Of a DNA stretch of 64,000 nt, positions 54,091 to 64,000 are shown piece after piece. Made by a program: the position numbers and the translations under genes. Numbering within the stretch: the first letter of the stretch is position 1; every line of letters starts with the position of its first letter. The notes under the pieces are model-generated. The model did not search any database, was not told the origin of the DNA, and worked only from the letters and a program-made list of their open reading frames with translations. This DNA is from Bufo bufo (Eukaryota > Chordata > Amphibia > Anura > Bufonidae): positions 62,651,371-62,715,370 of the forward strand of contig NC_053393.1 of the NCBI RefSeq assembly GCF_905171765.1. The letters run 5' to 3'.

Positions 54091-54403
54091 GATGATCCCT
54101 GAGAAATAGGAAGAAATCAATGCCAGCCAAGCAGAGTTTTCTCACACAGCTCTGAACGACACAAAAAGCACAATAAAATGGCGCCTGTAATGTCAAATGT
54201 CCTCTGTTTTAAATATCTTAATTTTTTTGGTACCCTAGCAACATCTGTTTATCCCTCTTTTATTTTTATTTTTTTCAGAAACACGGAATGGATGCGGAAG
54301 CCCTTTTGTAAAAAAACTGAAGGTTTTTGCGGAAACACGAATGCAAAAAAAAACGGAATGAAAATCTTGAAGAGAAAAATACGGACGTGTGAATGGACCC
54401 TTA

Positions 54404-54698
54404 AGCTATATTCACACATCCGTTTGTGTTTTGCGGATCCATGGATCCGCAAAACACGGACACCGGCAATGTGCATTCCCCATTTTGCGGACCGCACATC
54501 GCCGGCACTTCATAGAAAATGCCTAATCTTGTCCGCAATTGCAGACAATAGGACATGTTCTATTTTTTTCGGGAACAGAATTGCAAACCCGGAAGTGCGG
54601 ATCCGCAATTCCGGATTCGGGCAGCACATAGTGCGGCCCCATAGAATTTAATGGGTCCGCAATTTCGTTCCGCAAAATGCCGACATGTGAATGGAGCC
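54404..54698. mobile_element. Harbinger MITE inserted at the TTA of the Harbinger transposon
   Basis: It starts AGCTATATTCACACATCCG directly after TTA (54401-54403) and ends, in reverse complement, GGCTCCATTCACATGTCGGC before TTA (54699-54701). It shares 'TTTTGCGGATCCA', 'CACGGACACCGGCAATGTGC' and 'AATGCCTAATCTTGTC(C/T)GCAATTG' with the MITE at 55126. Confidence 0.8.
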
Positions 54699-55125
54699 TT
54701 AGTGGGAGATAGTCAGTGTAGGTTAGATAGTGATATAGTGCAGAGTGTCAGGTAGTGTAATAGGCATTATTGTGCTGTGATAGAGATTAGTGTCTAGCAG
54801 CTTGAAAAATTTAGCAAAAGTGAGTCACGCCTGTATTGCGCGTGGAATACGTGCATATTACATTGCCGATTTTCGCAATCAAGAAAATAATGACTAGAGA
54901 TCACAAATTCTAGAATTTGCAAATTTATGGCGATTATTAGTCCAGAAATTCGCAAAACTAATATTGCCTATGCTGCTCATCACTACTTGAATGTAGTTCT
55001 GTTGCACCTATTCATTTTATATGTTGAAGTAAAAGTTACGATTTAATGATCCTCACTTCTGGCTCATTTAAATCAGTGGATAAATAATTGCAATACAAAA
55101 GTGAAACACGTGTTTTACAATCTAA

Positions 55126-55413
55126 GAGTCCATTCACACGTCCGTAAGTGTTTTGCGGATCCACAAAACACGGACACCGGCAATGTGCATTCCGCAATTT
55201 GCGGACTGCACATCGCCGGCACTATAATAGAAAATGCCTAATCTTGTCTGCAATTGTGGACAAGAATAAGACATGTTCTATTTTTTGGCGGAAACGGAAG
55301 TGCGGATCCGGAAATGCGGATGCGGACAGCACATAGTGTGGTGTCCGCATCTTTTCCCTCCCCATTGGAAATTAATGGGTCCGGACCCATTTCGCGGACT
55401 TGTGAATGGAGCC
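55126..55413. mobile_element. Harbinger-type MITE (288 bp) with TAA duplication
   Basis: Ends GAGTCCATTCACACGTCCG and, in reverse complement, GGCTCCATTCACAAGTCCGC, flanked by TAA (55123-55125 and 55414-55416). The terminal sequences match those of the Harbinger transposon at 50937-54400, which is of the type that could have mobilised it. Confidence 0.9.
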
Positions 55414-55416
55414 TAA

Positions 55417-56281
55417 TGACTACTGTTTTAAAAATCGCTGTGAACACACATCAAACAGTAGGTCCAACTTCTTAAAAGAGCATCTCCACAAGTATTGTTG
55501 TGGGAGGGAAGTATCTCATAGTTGACAACTTGTGTTCTACCGTACACCATAGAAAGCTTTTTTCTGAATCTACGTATTTGAACGCACATAAAACATTATG
55601 CCCATATCTGTTAATGGCACTAATACTACATCATCCCCAATGCAAATTGTTCATAGAAGTGTTTGCAGTGTGTTTGCAGAAAGGTAAGGCCATTTAATTG
55701 CACCTCTCTGTCTTTAAGTTCCAGAAAACAAACTTGCAAACCATTCCATAGTTTGTGTGACTGTGTTTGTTTATTAGGCTAAATGTCTGGAATAAGGAAG
55801 GGTTCCAAATGAAAGATCCTGCACCAGGCCTGGTCCTCCCAGAGCAAAAATCTGGGTAGTTGCAGCACCAGCTATCCAGCCAGAAATAGTAGTATTGGTA
55901 GAAGTAGTAGTAGGCCACAGTTCTCCCTGACATCAGAAAGGGGCAACATTATCATTGAGGAGAGAGAGGATGACATGAAGGTGACTTCTTAGTCTGACAT
56001 CATATCTTGGTGCCACGGGTCACAGCATTCTTCCTGCTCCTCCTCCATGCAGCCACAGTGAAGCCTTTCAGTCACGTCCTCTCAGTCTTTACTGCCATCT
56101 CCTAGTAGCGAGCCTTCTTTTTTTTTTAAGAATAAGCAACAAAATCCCACCATGCCCCACAGTAGATAATCAATAGAGTCTCCCTGTTGATGACTTCTCT
56201 TAGAGCAGTTAGCATTTGAACTAACCTGAGGAGGAGTTTCAGGGGGAGACCCCCATGTATAGCTATGTTGTTGTTGGTGGT
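55417..56281. other. Unassigned sequence
   Basis: No element ends, tandem repeats or supported coding region. Around 55930-56100 there are serine-codon-like CTCCTC stretches without an open frame of note. Confidence 0.4.
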
Positions 56282-56535
56282 TAGGGTTGAGCGAATCAAA
56301 GTATCCGAAGTGGACTTCAATACGAATTTCAGGGAAAATTTTATTCGCCACAAAGGCAAATTTCCTCAAGCTTTGTGGTAACAAATCAATTTTCACTGAG
56401 ATGGCGGTAAAAAAAAAAAAAAATCATACTCAACTCATCCATTTGAGCGTGAAGAGGCCGCCATGGCCATCTTAATTGTAAAACCCTTGCAAAATCTTGT
56501 GCATGATAACGTATGATTTCACAACGCCACCCCCC
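56282..56535. mobile_element. hAT MITE fragment (left end only)
   Basis: Starts TAGGGTTGAGCGAATCAAAG, a hAT-type terminus. It contains 'AAATCATACTCAACTCATCC' and 'CATTTGAGCGTGAAGAGGCC', as in the complete elements at 35685 and 57069. A C-run (56527-56535) marks its end; the other half is missing. Confidence 0.6.
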
Positions 56536-57060
56536 CCCTATATTTCCCCAATAAGGGACAATTTTAGGAAGCTTTGGAATATAAAAAATCATAATACATG
56601 TGTCGGCGCTGTGCGTTTTTAAACATGCTGTCTGTTAATGCCTTCAAGCATGCATTTACCCATAGCTATGTATGTCAGTGTCACTCAGACATGAATAACT
56701 ATTGCTGTCATTGTGTTCAAAGGCTTAGGGAGGGGGGGAGAAAAAACATAAATTCATAAAAAAAAATTAACAAACAAAGAGAACCTAATTTCCTAAAAAT
56801 TCTAAGCCCTATGAGACTAGAGGGTGTTCCATACCAATTTCCAGAGCAATAGGAGGGTGATTCTCCTTGTGCAATCCTGGTCCTGCTCTCCTTCTAAGCC
56901 TCACCAACAATTTGTGGGTGCCTCAGAGTCTGAGAAGTACTGATATAGAGGATTTGTCGGCTCTCCTGTGTGGTACTGTAAACTGGAGCTGTCATCTTCC
57001 TGCCTCGGGTTCTTCATCCTGCAATTATATGAATAATTTAACAGAAGGATGTTACCATTT
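56536..57060. other. Unassigned sequence
   Basis: About 525 bases between two hAT MITE copies, with no recognised features apart from A-rich runs. Confidence 0.4.
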
Positions 57061-57068
57061 CCTTTGTC

Positions 57069-57575
57069 TATGAGTGAATTGAATCCGATGAAGTGGAATT
57101 CGGTTAAATTTAATTTGCGGCGGAGCCGAATTTCCTCGTGCTTCATGGTAGTGAATCGATTTAACCTGAAATAGTGCAAAAAACAAACAAAAAAAATCAT
57201 ACTTAACTCCTCCATTTGCTCGCGATGGGCCAGCCGCCACCATCTTGATTGAAGATCTAGGCCGAAATCCCGTGCATGGTGACGTATGATGTCACCACAC
57301 CGGCCGTTGTAAGGACGTCATCTCGGGCCGTGCGAGATTTCTCGCAAGATCTTCAAACAAGATGGTGGCGGCCGGGTTGTCGCGAGCAAATGGAGGTGGT
57401 GAGTATGATTTTTTTTTTTAGATAAATTTTACGCTGTATTATTACTCTCAGATGCTGCAATCATGTATGAACGTGGCATCTGAGGGGTACAATGATGGGG
57501 AGTGGCGCTATTGCAGATCCCGTCATTGCACCTGCTACTTATGAAAAATGCGCTTTGTGAAGAAGCTCATCTCTA
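57069..57575. mobile_element. Non-autonomous hAT MITE (about 507 bp)
   Basis: The right end AGCTCATCTCTA is a hAT-type terminus; the left end TATGAGTGAATTGAATCC is degenerate. The flanks CCTTTGTC and CCTTCTAA agree at only part of their positions. The interior is closely related to 4425-4918 (GATCTAGGCCGAAATCC, ATGGGCCAGCCGCCACC, inverted GCGAGATTTCTCGC) and contains CAGATGCTGCAATCATGTATG. Confidence 0.7.
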
Positions 57576-58133
57576 CCTTCTAACACTATCCATTCAGGGA
57601 TAACTACATCAGAATGTAATAAGGTTTTGGCCAACTAATTGGGAAGGTTATTAGTTTATTTATTTTTCCAGTAGGCATAACAGAGCAACAGCCATACGGA
57701 CTTCAAAGAAACAAAACTTTGGAATGATTTCAGAGCGAATACAAGTATTTAGTATTATCAGCATGCCAGGAGAGCTGAAAAGTGCCCTAAAGCTTTCTCT
57801 GAAAATCCCAGGTAGGTCCCTGTCTTGGTTGATCAGTATGTACAGGGTGGGCCATTTATATGGATACACCTTAATAAAATGGGAATGGTTGGTGATATTA
57901 ACTTCCTGTTTGTGGCACATTAGTATATGTGAGGGGGGAAACTTTTCAAGATGGGTGGTGACCATGGTGGCCATTTTGAAGTCGGCCATTTTGAATCCAA
58001 CTTTTGTTTTTTCAATAGGAAGAGGGTCATGTGAAACATCAAACTTATTGGGAATTTCACAAGAAAAACAATGGTGTGCTTGGTTTTAACGTAACTTTAT
58101 TCTTTCATGAGTTATTTACAAGTTTCTGACCAC

Positions 58134-58290
58134 TTATAAAATGTGTTCAATGTGCTGCCCATTGTGTTGGATTGTCAATGCAACCCTCTTCTCCCACTCT
58201 TCACACACTGATAGCAACACCGCAGGAGAAATGCTAGCACAGGCTTCCAGTATCCGTAGTTTCAGGTGCTGCACATCTCGTATCTTCACA
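58134..58290 (-). pseudogene. Mariner-type transposase C-terminus (duplicated, inverted)
   Basis: The minus strand reads IRDVQHLKLRILEACASISP, AVLLSVCEEWEKRVALTIQH and NGQHIEHIL, then a stop at 58134. It resembles the last 50 or so residues of an IS630/mariner-type transposase. The same reading is present on the plus strand of the other arm (about 58316-58435, ending where the small insertion lies). The catalytic domain is absent. Confidence 0.6.
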
Positions 58291-58443
58291 GCATAGACGA
58301 TTGCCTTCAGATAATACGAGATGTGCAGCACCTGAAACTACGGATACTGGAAGCCTGTGCTAGCATTTCTCCTGCGGTGTTGCTATCAGTGTGTGAAGAG
58401 TGGGAGAAAAGGGTTGCATTGACAATCCAACACAATTGGGCAG

Positions 58444-58495
58444 TCTAGATGGGCCAAATGGATCTTATCTGCCGACACATTCTATGTTTCTATGT
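58444..58495 (+). mobile_element. 52-bp retroposed LINE/SINE 3' end with 14-15-bp target duplication
   Basis: Flanked by AACACAATTGGGCAG (58429-58443) and AACACAATGGGCAG (58496-58509). The insert TCTAGATGGGCCAAATGG...ends in TTCTATGTTTCTATGT, the microsatellite-like tail typical of CR1/L2-type LINEs and their SINEs. The opposite arm of the foldback lacks it, which gives the empty site directly. Confidence 0.75.
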
Positions 58496-59433
58496 AACAC
58501 AATGGGCAGCACATTGAACACCTTTTGTAAGTGGTCAGAAACTTGTAAATAACTCATGAAAGATTAAAGTTAATTTAAAACCAAGCACACCATTGTTTTT
58601 CTTGTGAAATTCCCAATAAGTTTGATGTGTCAAATGACCCTCTTCCTATTGAAAAAACAAAAGTTGGATTCAAAATGGCCGACTTCAAAATGGCCGCCAT
58701 GGTAACCACCCATCTTGAAAAGTTTCCCCCCTCACATATACTAATGTGCCACAAACAGGAAGTTAATATCACCAACCATTCCCATTTTATTAAGGTGTAT
58801 CCATATAAATGGCCCACCCTGTAGAATACTTATTTTATGCAATTTCTGCCATTATGTAAAATTTTAACAAATTAAAGGGATTCTGTCAGCTAGTTTGAGC
58901 CTATAGAGCTGAGGACATGCTCTGCTAGATCGCCACTAGCACATCCCCAATATACATTTTCCATAGCTCTCATTGCTTATATTTAGATTTTATATATGCA
59001 AATGAGGCTAGTAACAACGTTTCAGAAGCCAAGCCACGCGCACTGTGAAGGAGCCCAGCACCGCCAGCGTCCTACGAATCTCCTCCTTGCTCCCCCGACG
59101 TCACAGAGTTGAAGTGCTGCAATCACGCGCATGCGCGAGTATGCCGCATCTGAGTGCAGGCATGGTGTTCCTTTTCCCTGTGCTGGCATCAGCCTCAGGG
59201 AACGAACTGCGCATGCGCGAGATTACGGGACTTCAACTATGCAACATAAGGGGAGCAAGGAGGAGATTCAGAAGATGTGGAGCGGTGCTGGGCTCCTTAC
59301 TTGCCTCATTTGCATACATATAAAATCATTTTTTTGACTGAATAAAAGCACTCACAGCTATGGAAAATGTATATTGTGGACATGCTAGTCACGATCTAGT
59401 AGCACATGTCCACAGCTCTATAGGCTCAAACTA

Positions 59434-61078
59434 CAGCCAGGTCCATAAATATTGGGACATAGACACAATTCTAAAGTTTTTGGCTCTATACACCACCACA
59501 ATGGATTTGAAATGAAACGAACAAGATGTGATTTAACTGCAGACTGTCAGCTTTAATTTGAGGGCACTTACATTCAAATCAGGTGAACGGTGTAGGAATT
59601 AGAACAGTTTGCATATGTGCCTCCCATTTGTTAAGGGACCAAAAGTAATGGGACAATTGGCTTCTCAGCTGTTCCATGGCCAGGTGTGTGTTATTCCCTC
59701 ATTATCTCAATTACATTGAGCAGATAAAAGGTCCAGAGTTCATTTCAAATGTGCTATTTGTATTTGGATTCTGCTGCTGTCAACTCTCAAGATGAGATCC
59801 AAAGAGCTATCACTATCTGTGAAGCAAGCCATCATTAGGCTGAAAAAACACAACAAACCCATTAGAGAGATAGCAAAAACATTAGGCCTGACTAAAACAA
59901 CTGTTTGGAACATTCTTAAAAAGAAGGAATGCACCGGTGAGCTCAGCAACACCAAAAGATCCGGAAGACCACGGAAAACACCTGTGGTGGATGACCGAAG
60001 AATTCTTTCCCTGGTGAAGAAAACACCCTTCACAACAGTTGGCCAGATCAATAACACTCTCCAGGAGGTAGGTGTATGTGTGTCAAAGTCAACAATCAAC
60101 AGAAGACTTAACCAGAGTGAATACAGAGGGTTCACCACAAGATGTAAAGCATTGGTGAGCCACAAAAACAGGAAGGCCAGATTAGAGTTTGCCAAACGAC
60201 ATCTAAAAAAGCCTTCACTGTTCTGGAACAGCATCCTATGGACAGATGAGACCAAGATCAACTTGTACCAGAGTGATGGGAAGAGAAGAGTATGGAGAAG
60301 GAAAGGAACTGCTCATGATCCTAAGCATACCACCTCATCAGTGAAGCATGGTGGTGGTAGTGTCATGGTGTGGGCATGTATGGCTGCCAATGGAACTGGT
60401 TCTCTTGTATTTATTGATGATGTGACTGCTGACAAAAGCAGCAGGATGAATTCTGAAGTGTTTCGGGCAATATTATCTGCTCATATTCAGCCAAATGCTT
60501 CAGAACTCATTGGACGGCGCTTCACAGTGCAGATGGACAATGACCCAAATCATACTGCAAAAGGAACCAAAGAGTTTTTTAAGGGAAAGAAGTGGAATGT
60601 TCTGCAATGGCCAAGTCAATCACCGGACCTGAATCCAATTGAGCATGCATTTTACTTGCTGAAGACAAAACTGAAGGGAAAATTCCCTAAGAACAAGCAG
60701 GAACTGAAGTTGCAGTAGATACCTGGCAGAGCATCACCAGGGATGAAACCCAGCGTCTGGTGATGTCTATGCGTTCCAGACTTCAGGCTGTAATTGACTG
60801 CAAAGGATTTGCAACCAAGTATTAAAAAGTGAAAGTTTGATTCATGATTATTATTATGTCCCATTACTTTTGGTCCTTTAACAAATGGGAGGCACATATA
60901 CAAACTGTTGTAATTCCTACACCGTTCACCTGATTTTGATGTAAATACCCTCAAATTAAAGCTGACAGTCTGCAGTTAAAACACATCTTGTTCGTTTCAT
61001 TTCAAATCCATTGTGGTGGTGTATAGAGCCAAAAATGTTAGAATTGTGTCGATGTCCCAATATTTATGGACCTGACTG
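59434..61078 (+). mobile_element. Tc1-type transposon (1645 bp), nearly intact
   Basis: Ends CAGCCAGGTCCATAAATATT and, in reverse complement, CAGTCAGGTCCATAAATATT, flanked by TA (59432-59433 and 61079-61080). Inner direct/inverted signals (CTGCAGACTGTCAGCTTTAAT near 59540 and its complement near 60960) suggest long, about 200-bp terminal inverted repeats. The transposase gene is on the plus strand. Confidence 0.95.
59792..60825 (+). pseudogene. Tc1-type transposase, intact except for a frameshift near the C-terminus
   Basis: ATG 59792 opens 308 codons. Residues 1-50 form a helix-turn-helix (IREIAKTLGLTKTTVWNIL); residues 57-62 are a GRPRK-type hook; residues 70-115 are a second helix-turn-helix. 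The DDE core is complete: D152 in LWTDETKIN, glycine-rich box HGGGSVMVWAC (186-196), D249 in QMDNDPNHT, E284 in SPDLNPIEHAF, so D249 to E284 is DD34E spacing. A small deletion near 60705-60712 shifts the frame to a TAG at 60716-60718. The usual tail (VDTWQSITRDETQRLVMSMR, CKGFATKY) follows in the next frame to a TAA at 60823-60825. The catalytic core could be made, but the last 37 or so residues would be lost. Confidence 0.9.
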
Positions 61079-61099
61079 TAACTGACAGAATCCCTTTAA

Positions 61100-61597
61100 C
61101 ATTATAACCTAACTTCTGAGATGGATATTAAATGTTGACTGAAACATGGATAAAAGATTTGTAAATTGCAATGATTCTATAAATAATACTTTGAGGGGAT
61201 TTACTCATTTTTATTGCTTTCCCCCTAATTTTTTAAGTGAAATGTAAATTAGATCTACATGTACCCGCCTTCCATTGATATTGCTTCAGGTAATGCAAGT
61301 TGCTATTCAGTTTGAAACATCATCATCAATAAGTTGCCCTATAAATCAATCATGATTTTAAATGTTCATTATAACTGGAGGGCAGGAAGGTAATAAATCT
61401 ATCAGCAAATTCAGATTTTTTTCACATTACATTACATCAGCGTTCTGTTGCATATAAAGGAGGCTAGATAAATATGGGCAATAGTCATATGCAGATATAC
61501 ATATGGCTATATATGACATTAAAAGGGTTATCCAGCCTAGAAAATTTTCCTGAAAGATCTCTGAATGGGTTAAAAAAATGAAAGAAATAATAGTTAC
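61100..61597. other. Unassigned AT-rich sequence
   Basis: No element terminus, tandem repeat or gene recognised. Confidence 0.4.
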
Positions 61598-64000
61598 TAG
61601 GGATGATCGAGCGCCAAAGTGCTCGGGTGCTCTAGCCGAACACAGGATGCTCGGGTGCTCTACTGAGCACCCGAATATAATGGAAATCAATGGGAGAACC
61701 CGAGCATTAAACCAGGTAACCCCTGCTCTGAAGAGGGGAGGGTGCCTGGTTCATAGGAAAAAGTCAGAAATTTAAGGAAACACCACCGAAATGGTTTGGG
61801 AACAGCATGGGGAGGATGTCTTGATGCATCTTGGACTCCCAGGTCGATTCTGGGAACCATGTTGTCCGAGTAATACGCCACTTTTAAAGACTGACAATAA
61901 TACGCACAAAACCGGGGGAAAAAAAAATATTTTAGAGGAAAAATTGTTAAGAAACATTCTTTCCTGTATATTTACTTCTATATAAAGTGCAAGTGCTGCC
62001 AAAAATTACAAGGCACCGGCACTCCACTCCTATTTATTACAATAAAATGAATTATATTTTTGATTACTTTGGACATTTTTTGTAGTTGTTTGTTGATTAA
62101 CAACACTGTAGGTTTACATTATATGCGAGGGCCTGCAGTTGAGCTGACCCTGTAAAAAAGTATATGCGAGGGCATTATATGCGACGAATAAGCATGTTGA
62201 TATGATGGAAGAGGAGGAGGAGGATGAGAAAAGGAAGATTTAACCATATACCCTTTTTGTGGTGGAAGGGGTGCATGGGAATACAGTGTATTCAGTACAT
62301 TAAACAACACATTTAAAGTGCCTTTGTTCATCTGCTTTCCTCTGGTGGAGTCGAGAAGTCTGGGGCAATCCAGGCCTTGTTCATTTTTATAAGAGTCAAC
62401 CTGTCAGTATTTTCAGTTAACAGGCAGATACGCTTATCTTTTATAATGCCACCAGCAGCACTAAATACCCCCTCAGACAAAACGCTGGCGGCAGGGCAGG
62501 CCAGCACCTCCAAGGCGTAGAGCGCCAGTTCGTGCCACGTGTCCAGCTTGGAAACCCAGTAATTGTAAGGCACTCAGGGATCATTGAGGATGCTGACACT
62601 GTCTGCTATGTACTCCTTCACCATCTTCCCAAATTTTTCCCTCCTTGTGACATTAGGCCGTGCATCAGGGTGAGGGTGCTGGATGGGTGTCATGAAACCG
62701 TCCCAGGCTTTGTAGAGTGTTGCCCTGCCTCTGTTGTAATTGCTGTATGTTCCCCTTGTCTCCCCTCCTCGGTTGGCCAAGGATGTACGGACCAGCGTTG
62801 TCAGATGGAAATTTTTGGAGCAATTTTTCAACAAGGATCTTCTGGTATTGCACCGTTTTGCTCATCCTCTCCACCTAAAGAATGAGAAATGAAAAGTTCT
62901 CTTTGTAGCGGGGGTTGAAAAGGGTGAACACCCAGTAATCCGTGTTGTCTAAAATGCCTATAACGAGTGGGTAACGGGAAAGGCAGACTAACATGAAGTC
63001 AGCCGTGTGTGCCAGAGTACCAACAGGCAAGACTTCGCTCGCTATCGTCATCAAGATCATCACTCTCAATCTCCTCATCCTCTTCCTCCTCTTCTGCCCA
63101 CCCACGCTGAACAGATGGAATTAAACTTCCATGGGTACTACCCTCTGTAGCAGAGGCAATTGTCTCCTGCTCCTCCTTCTCTTCATTGTCCAATTCCCGC
63201 TGAGAAGACGGACGGAGGGTGATCTGGCTATCACCCTGTGTAATGTCTTCTTCCCCCAGTTCCACCTCTTCCACATGCAAAGCGTCGTACTTAATTGTGA
63301 GCAGCTTGCGTTTGAGTAGACACAGAAGTGGGATGGTTACGCTGATTATAGAGTTATTGACGCTCACCATCTGAGTTGATTCCTCAAAGTTTCTTAAAAC
63401 CTCACAGAGGTCAGACATTCATGCCCACTCCTCGCTACTGATTAGCATAAGCTGACTGGAAAGGCGACAACCATGTTGCAGCTGGTATTCCACTACTGCC
63501 CTCTGCTGCTCACAAAGCCTGGCCAACATGTGGAGCGTGGAGTTCCAGCGTGTGCTCACGTCGCACAACAGCCAGTGAGCTGGCAAGTTAAAGTGCTGCT
63601 GCAGCGTTAACAGATCGGCTGAAGCTGTCGATTACTTACGGAAATGTGCACACACCTTCACCAGTAGCTCAAGCAAATTGGGGTAGGTTTTGAGTAACCG
63701 CTGAACCACTAAGTTTAAGACGTGGGCTAAGCATGGTTGTAGGTTGAGTGGCGAGAGCCACAGCTCAGTCTGGTCTCTTATCCCCTGCAGCAGTTCTGCG
63801 GCGGTGTGCTGTTTGTCCCCTGAGCATATTCAGCACGACCTGTTGACGCTTCCGCACTGCAGTACTACACTGCTTTCAGCTACCAGATGATGGCTGACTG
63901 GTGCTGCACGCGGATAATTCGGAGGTGGAAGTGGAGGAGGAGGAGAAGTGGGGGTTGGAGCCACTAACGTAGGTGCTGGCGGAAACTCTGATGGAATTAG
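61598..64000 (-). mobile_element. hAT transposon, incomplete (runs past the window)
   Basis: The left end TAGGGATGATCGAGCGCC is a hAT-type terminus, followed by inverted GCTCGGGTGCTC/GAGCACCCGA blocks. A minus-strand transposase pseudogene fills 62328 to the window edge. The other terminus, and so the target duplication, lies outside. It is a family member distinct from that at 38524 (different termini, similar protein). Confidence 0.8.
62328..64000 (-). pseudogene. hAT transposase, C-terminal two thirds, broken
   Basis: Reading the minus strand from the window edge: remnants around the C-x-H region (LVVQRLLK near 63710), LLCDVSTRWNSTLHMLARLC near 63530-63570, QLMLISSEEWA, TGA at 63419-63421, MSDLCEVLRNFEESTQM with the likely catalytic glutamate, an acidic linker (63290-63030), LFNPRYKENF near 62920, IADSVSILNDP, stop, then NYWVSKLDTWHELALYALEV and CPAASVLSEGVFSAAGG (62560-62440), the dimerisation domain, ending at 62328. 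Several stops and shifts make it inactive. Compared with the protein at 39391-42134 it keeps the same order of motifs. Confidence 0.85.

Larger units (their letters stand above)
50937..54400. mobile_element. PIF/Harbinger transposon (3.46 kb), defective
   Basis: The ends are GGGTCCATACAAACATCTG and, in reverse complement, GGGTCCATTCACACGTCCG, flanked by TTA (50934-50936 and 54401-54403). It carries the two genes expected of the family in opposite orientation: a MADF/BESS-type DNA-binding protein on the plus strand and a DDE transposase on the minus strand. Both are interrupted by stops. The empty site in the paralogous copy near 2173 confirms the insertion point. Confidence 0.85.
50544..54985. 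mobile_element. Non-autonomous hAT-like element split by a Harbinger transposon
   Basis: The ends are TAGTGTTGATCGCGAATATT and, in reverse complement, TAGTGATGAGCAGCATAGGC. The flanking 8-mers are CTTAATTG (50536-50543) and CTTGAATG (54986-54993), 6 of 8 identical. The body left and right of the Harbinger insertion matches the copy at 1815-2766. The left part has a TATA-like box (50778-50785). Without the insertions it is under 1 kb and has no gene. Confidence 0.7.
57843..58821. mobile_element. Foldback element made from two inverted mariner-type 3' ends (979 bp)
   Basis: Ends CAGGGTGGGCCATTTATATG and its exact inverted copy, flanked by TA (57841-57842 and 58822-58823). The two arms (57843 to about 58300 and about 58325-58821) are near-identical inverted copies, each including the end of a transposase gene. 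The right arm is interrupted by a 52-bp retroposed fragment at 58444. The spacer between the arms is only about 25 bases (near 58298-58318). Confidence 0.85.
58876..61095. mobile_element. TTAA-type MITE split by a Tc1 element
   Basis: The ends AGGGATTCTGTCAGCTAG and, in reverse complement, AGGGATTCTGTCAGTTAG are flanked by TTAA (58872-58875 and 61096-61099). Longer inverted sequence (TTTGAGCCTATAGAGCTG with GAGGACATGC) is present near both ends. A Tc1 element sits within the right terminal repeat at TA 59432-59433. TTAA duplications are used by piggyBac and Kolobok transposons; which one mobilised this MITE is not decided. No gene of its own. Confidence 0.85.

Noticed and set aside
54178..54651. 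Plus-strand open frame of 157 codons
   Set aside because: It spans the junction between a Harbinger transposon end and a MITE, so it is a composite of inverted repeats, not a gene.
50544..54985. Treating the whole interval as one Harbinger element
   Set aside because: The outer ends are hAT-like with an 8-bp type flank, and the paralogous copy at 1815 shows that the Harbinger ends lie inside at TTA 50934 and TTA 54401.

Overview
The window is nuclear DNA from a vertebrate with a large, transposon-rich genome, most likely an anuran amphibian. The evidence is the repeat content: several hAT families, Tc1 elements, PIF/Harbinger elements and their MITEs, a DIRS tyrosine-recombinase retroelement and Gypsy-like LTRs, all in AT-rich intergenic sequence. 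I found no host gene exon, tRNA, rRNA or CRISPR array. Every protein-like sequence I could identify belongs to a mobile element, and almost all are broken.

Layout. 1-11.9 kb: AT-rich sequence; a non-autonomous hAT-like element split by a retroposed LINE 3' end; an old anuran repeat into which a truncated DIRS element (6.5-8.9 kb) has landed; several palindromic MITEs. 11.9-30.2 kb: a nested stack. An old MITE (left half at 11895, right half at 30159) is split by one 18.2 kb hAT insertion with the 8-bp target duplication GTCATCAA. Inside it are a solo LTR, two Tc1 elements, a second hAT element with its own 8-bp duplication, a third, strongly palindromic hAT-type element, a Harbinger MITE and several minisatellites. 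30.2-38.5 kb: mostly unassigned sequence with MITEs, a 30-bp-unit minisatellite and an LTR-like segment. 38.5-43.4 kb: a hAT element whose minus-strand transposase is almost intact. 43.6-45.9 kb: a decayed Tc1 split by a solo LTR and a short retroposon, the LTR itself carrying a further insertion. 46.9-48.4 kb: a non-autonomous hAT. 50.5-55.0 kb: a hAT-like element holding a Harbinger transposon (MADF/BESS-type protein plus DDE transposase, both broken). 57.8-61.1 kb: a foldback mariner-type element, then a TTAA MITE split by an almost intact Tc1. 61.6 kb to the end: another hAT element running off the window.

How the parts relate. Insertion order can be read from target duplications and from the continuity of the interrupted repeats: 8-bp sites for hAT, TA for Tc1, TTA/TAA for Harbinger, TTAA for the piggyBac/Kolobok-like MITE, 5 bp for LTRs and 13-18 bp for retroposons. 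A paralogous empty site at about 2173 confirms the Harbinger insertion point at 50934. The most striking structure is the element at 23429-26792. It is made of near-perfect palindromes, one about 600 bp long, and sits at the third level of a four-level nest. The hAT transposase at 39391-42134 (one apparent single-base deletion) and the Tc1 transposase at 59792 (one frameshift near the C-terminus) are the least damaged genes.
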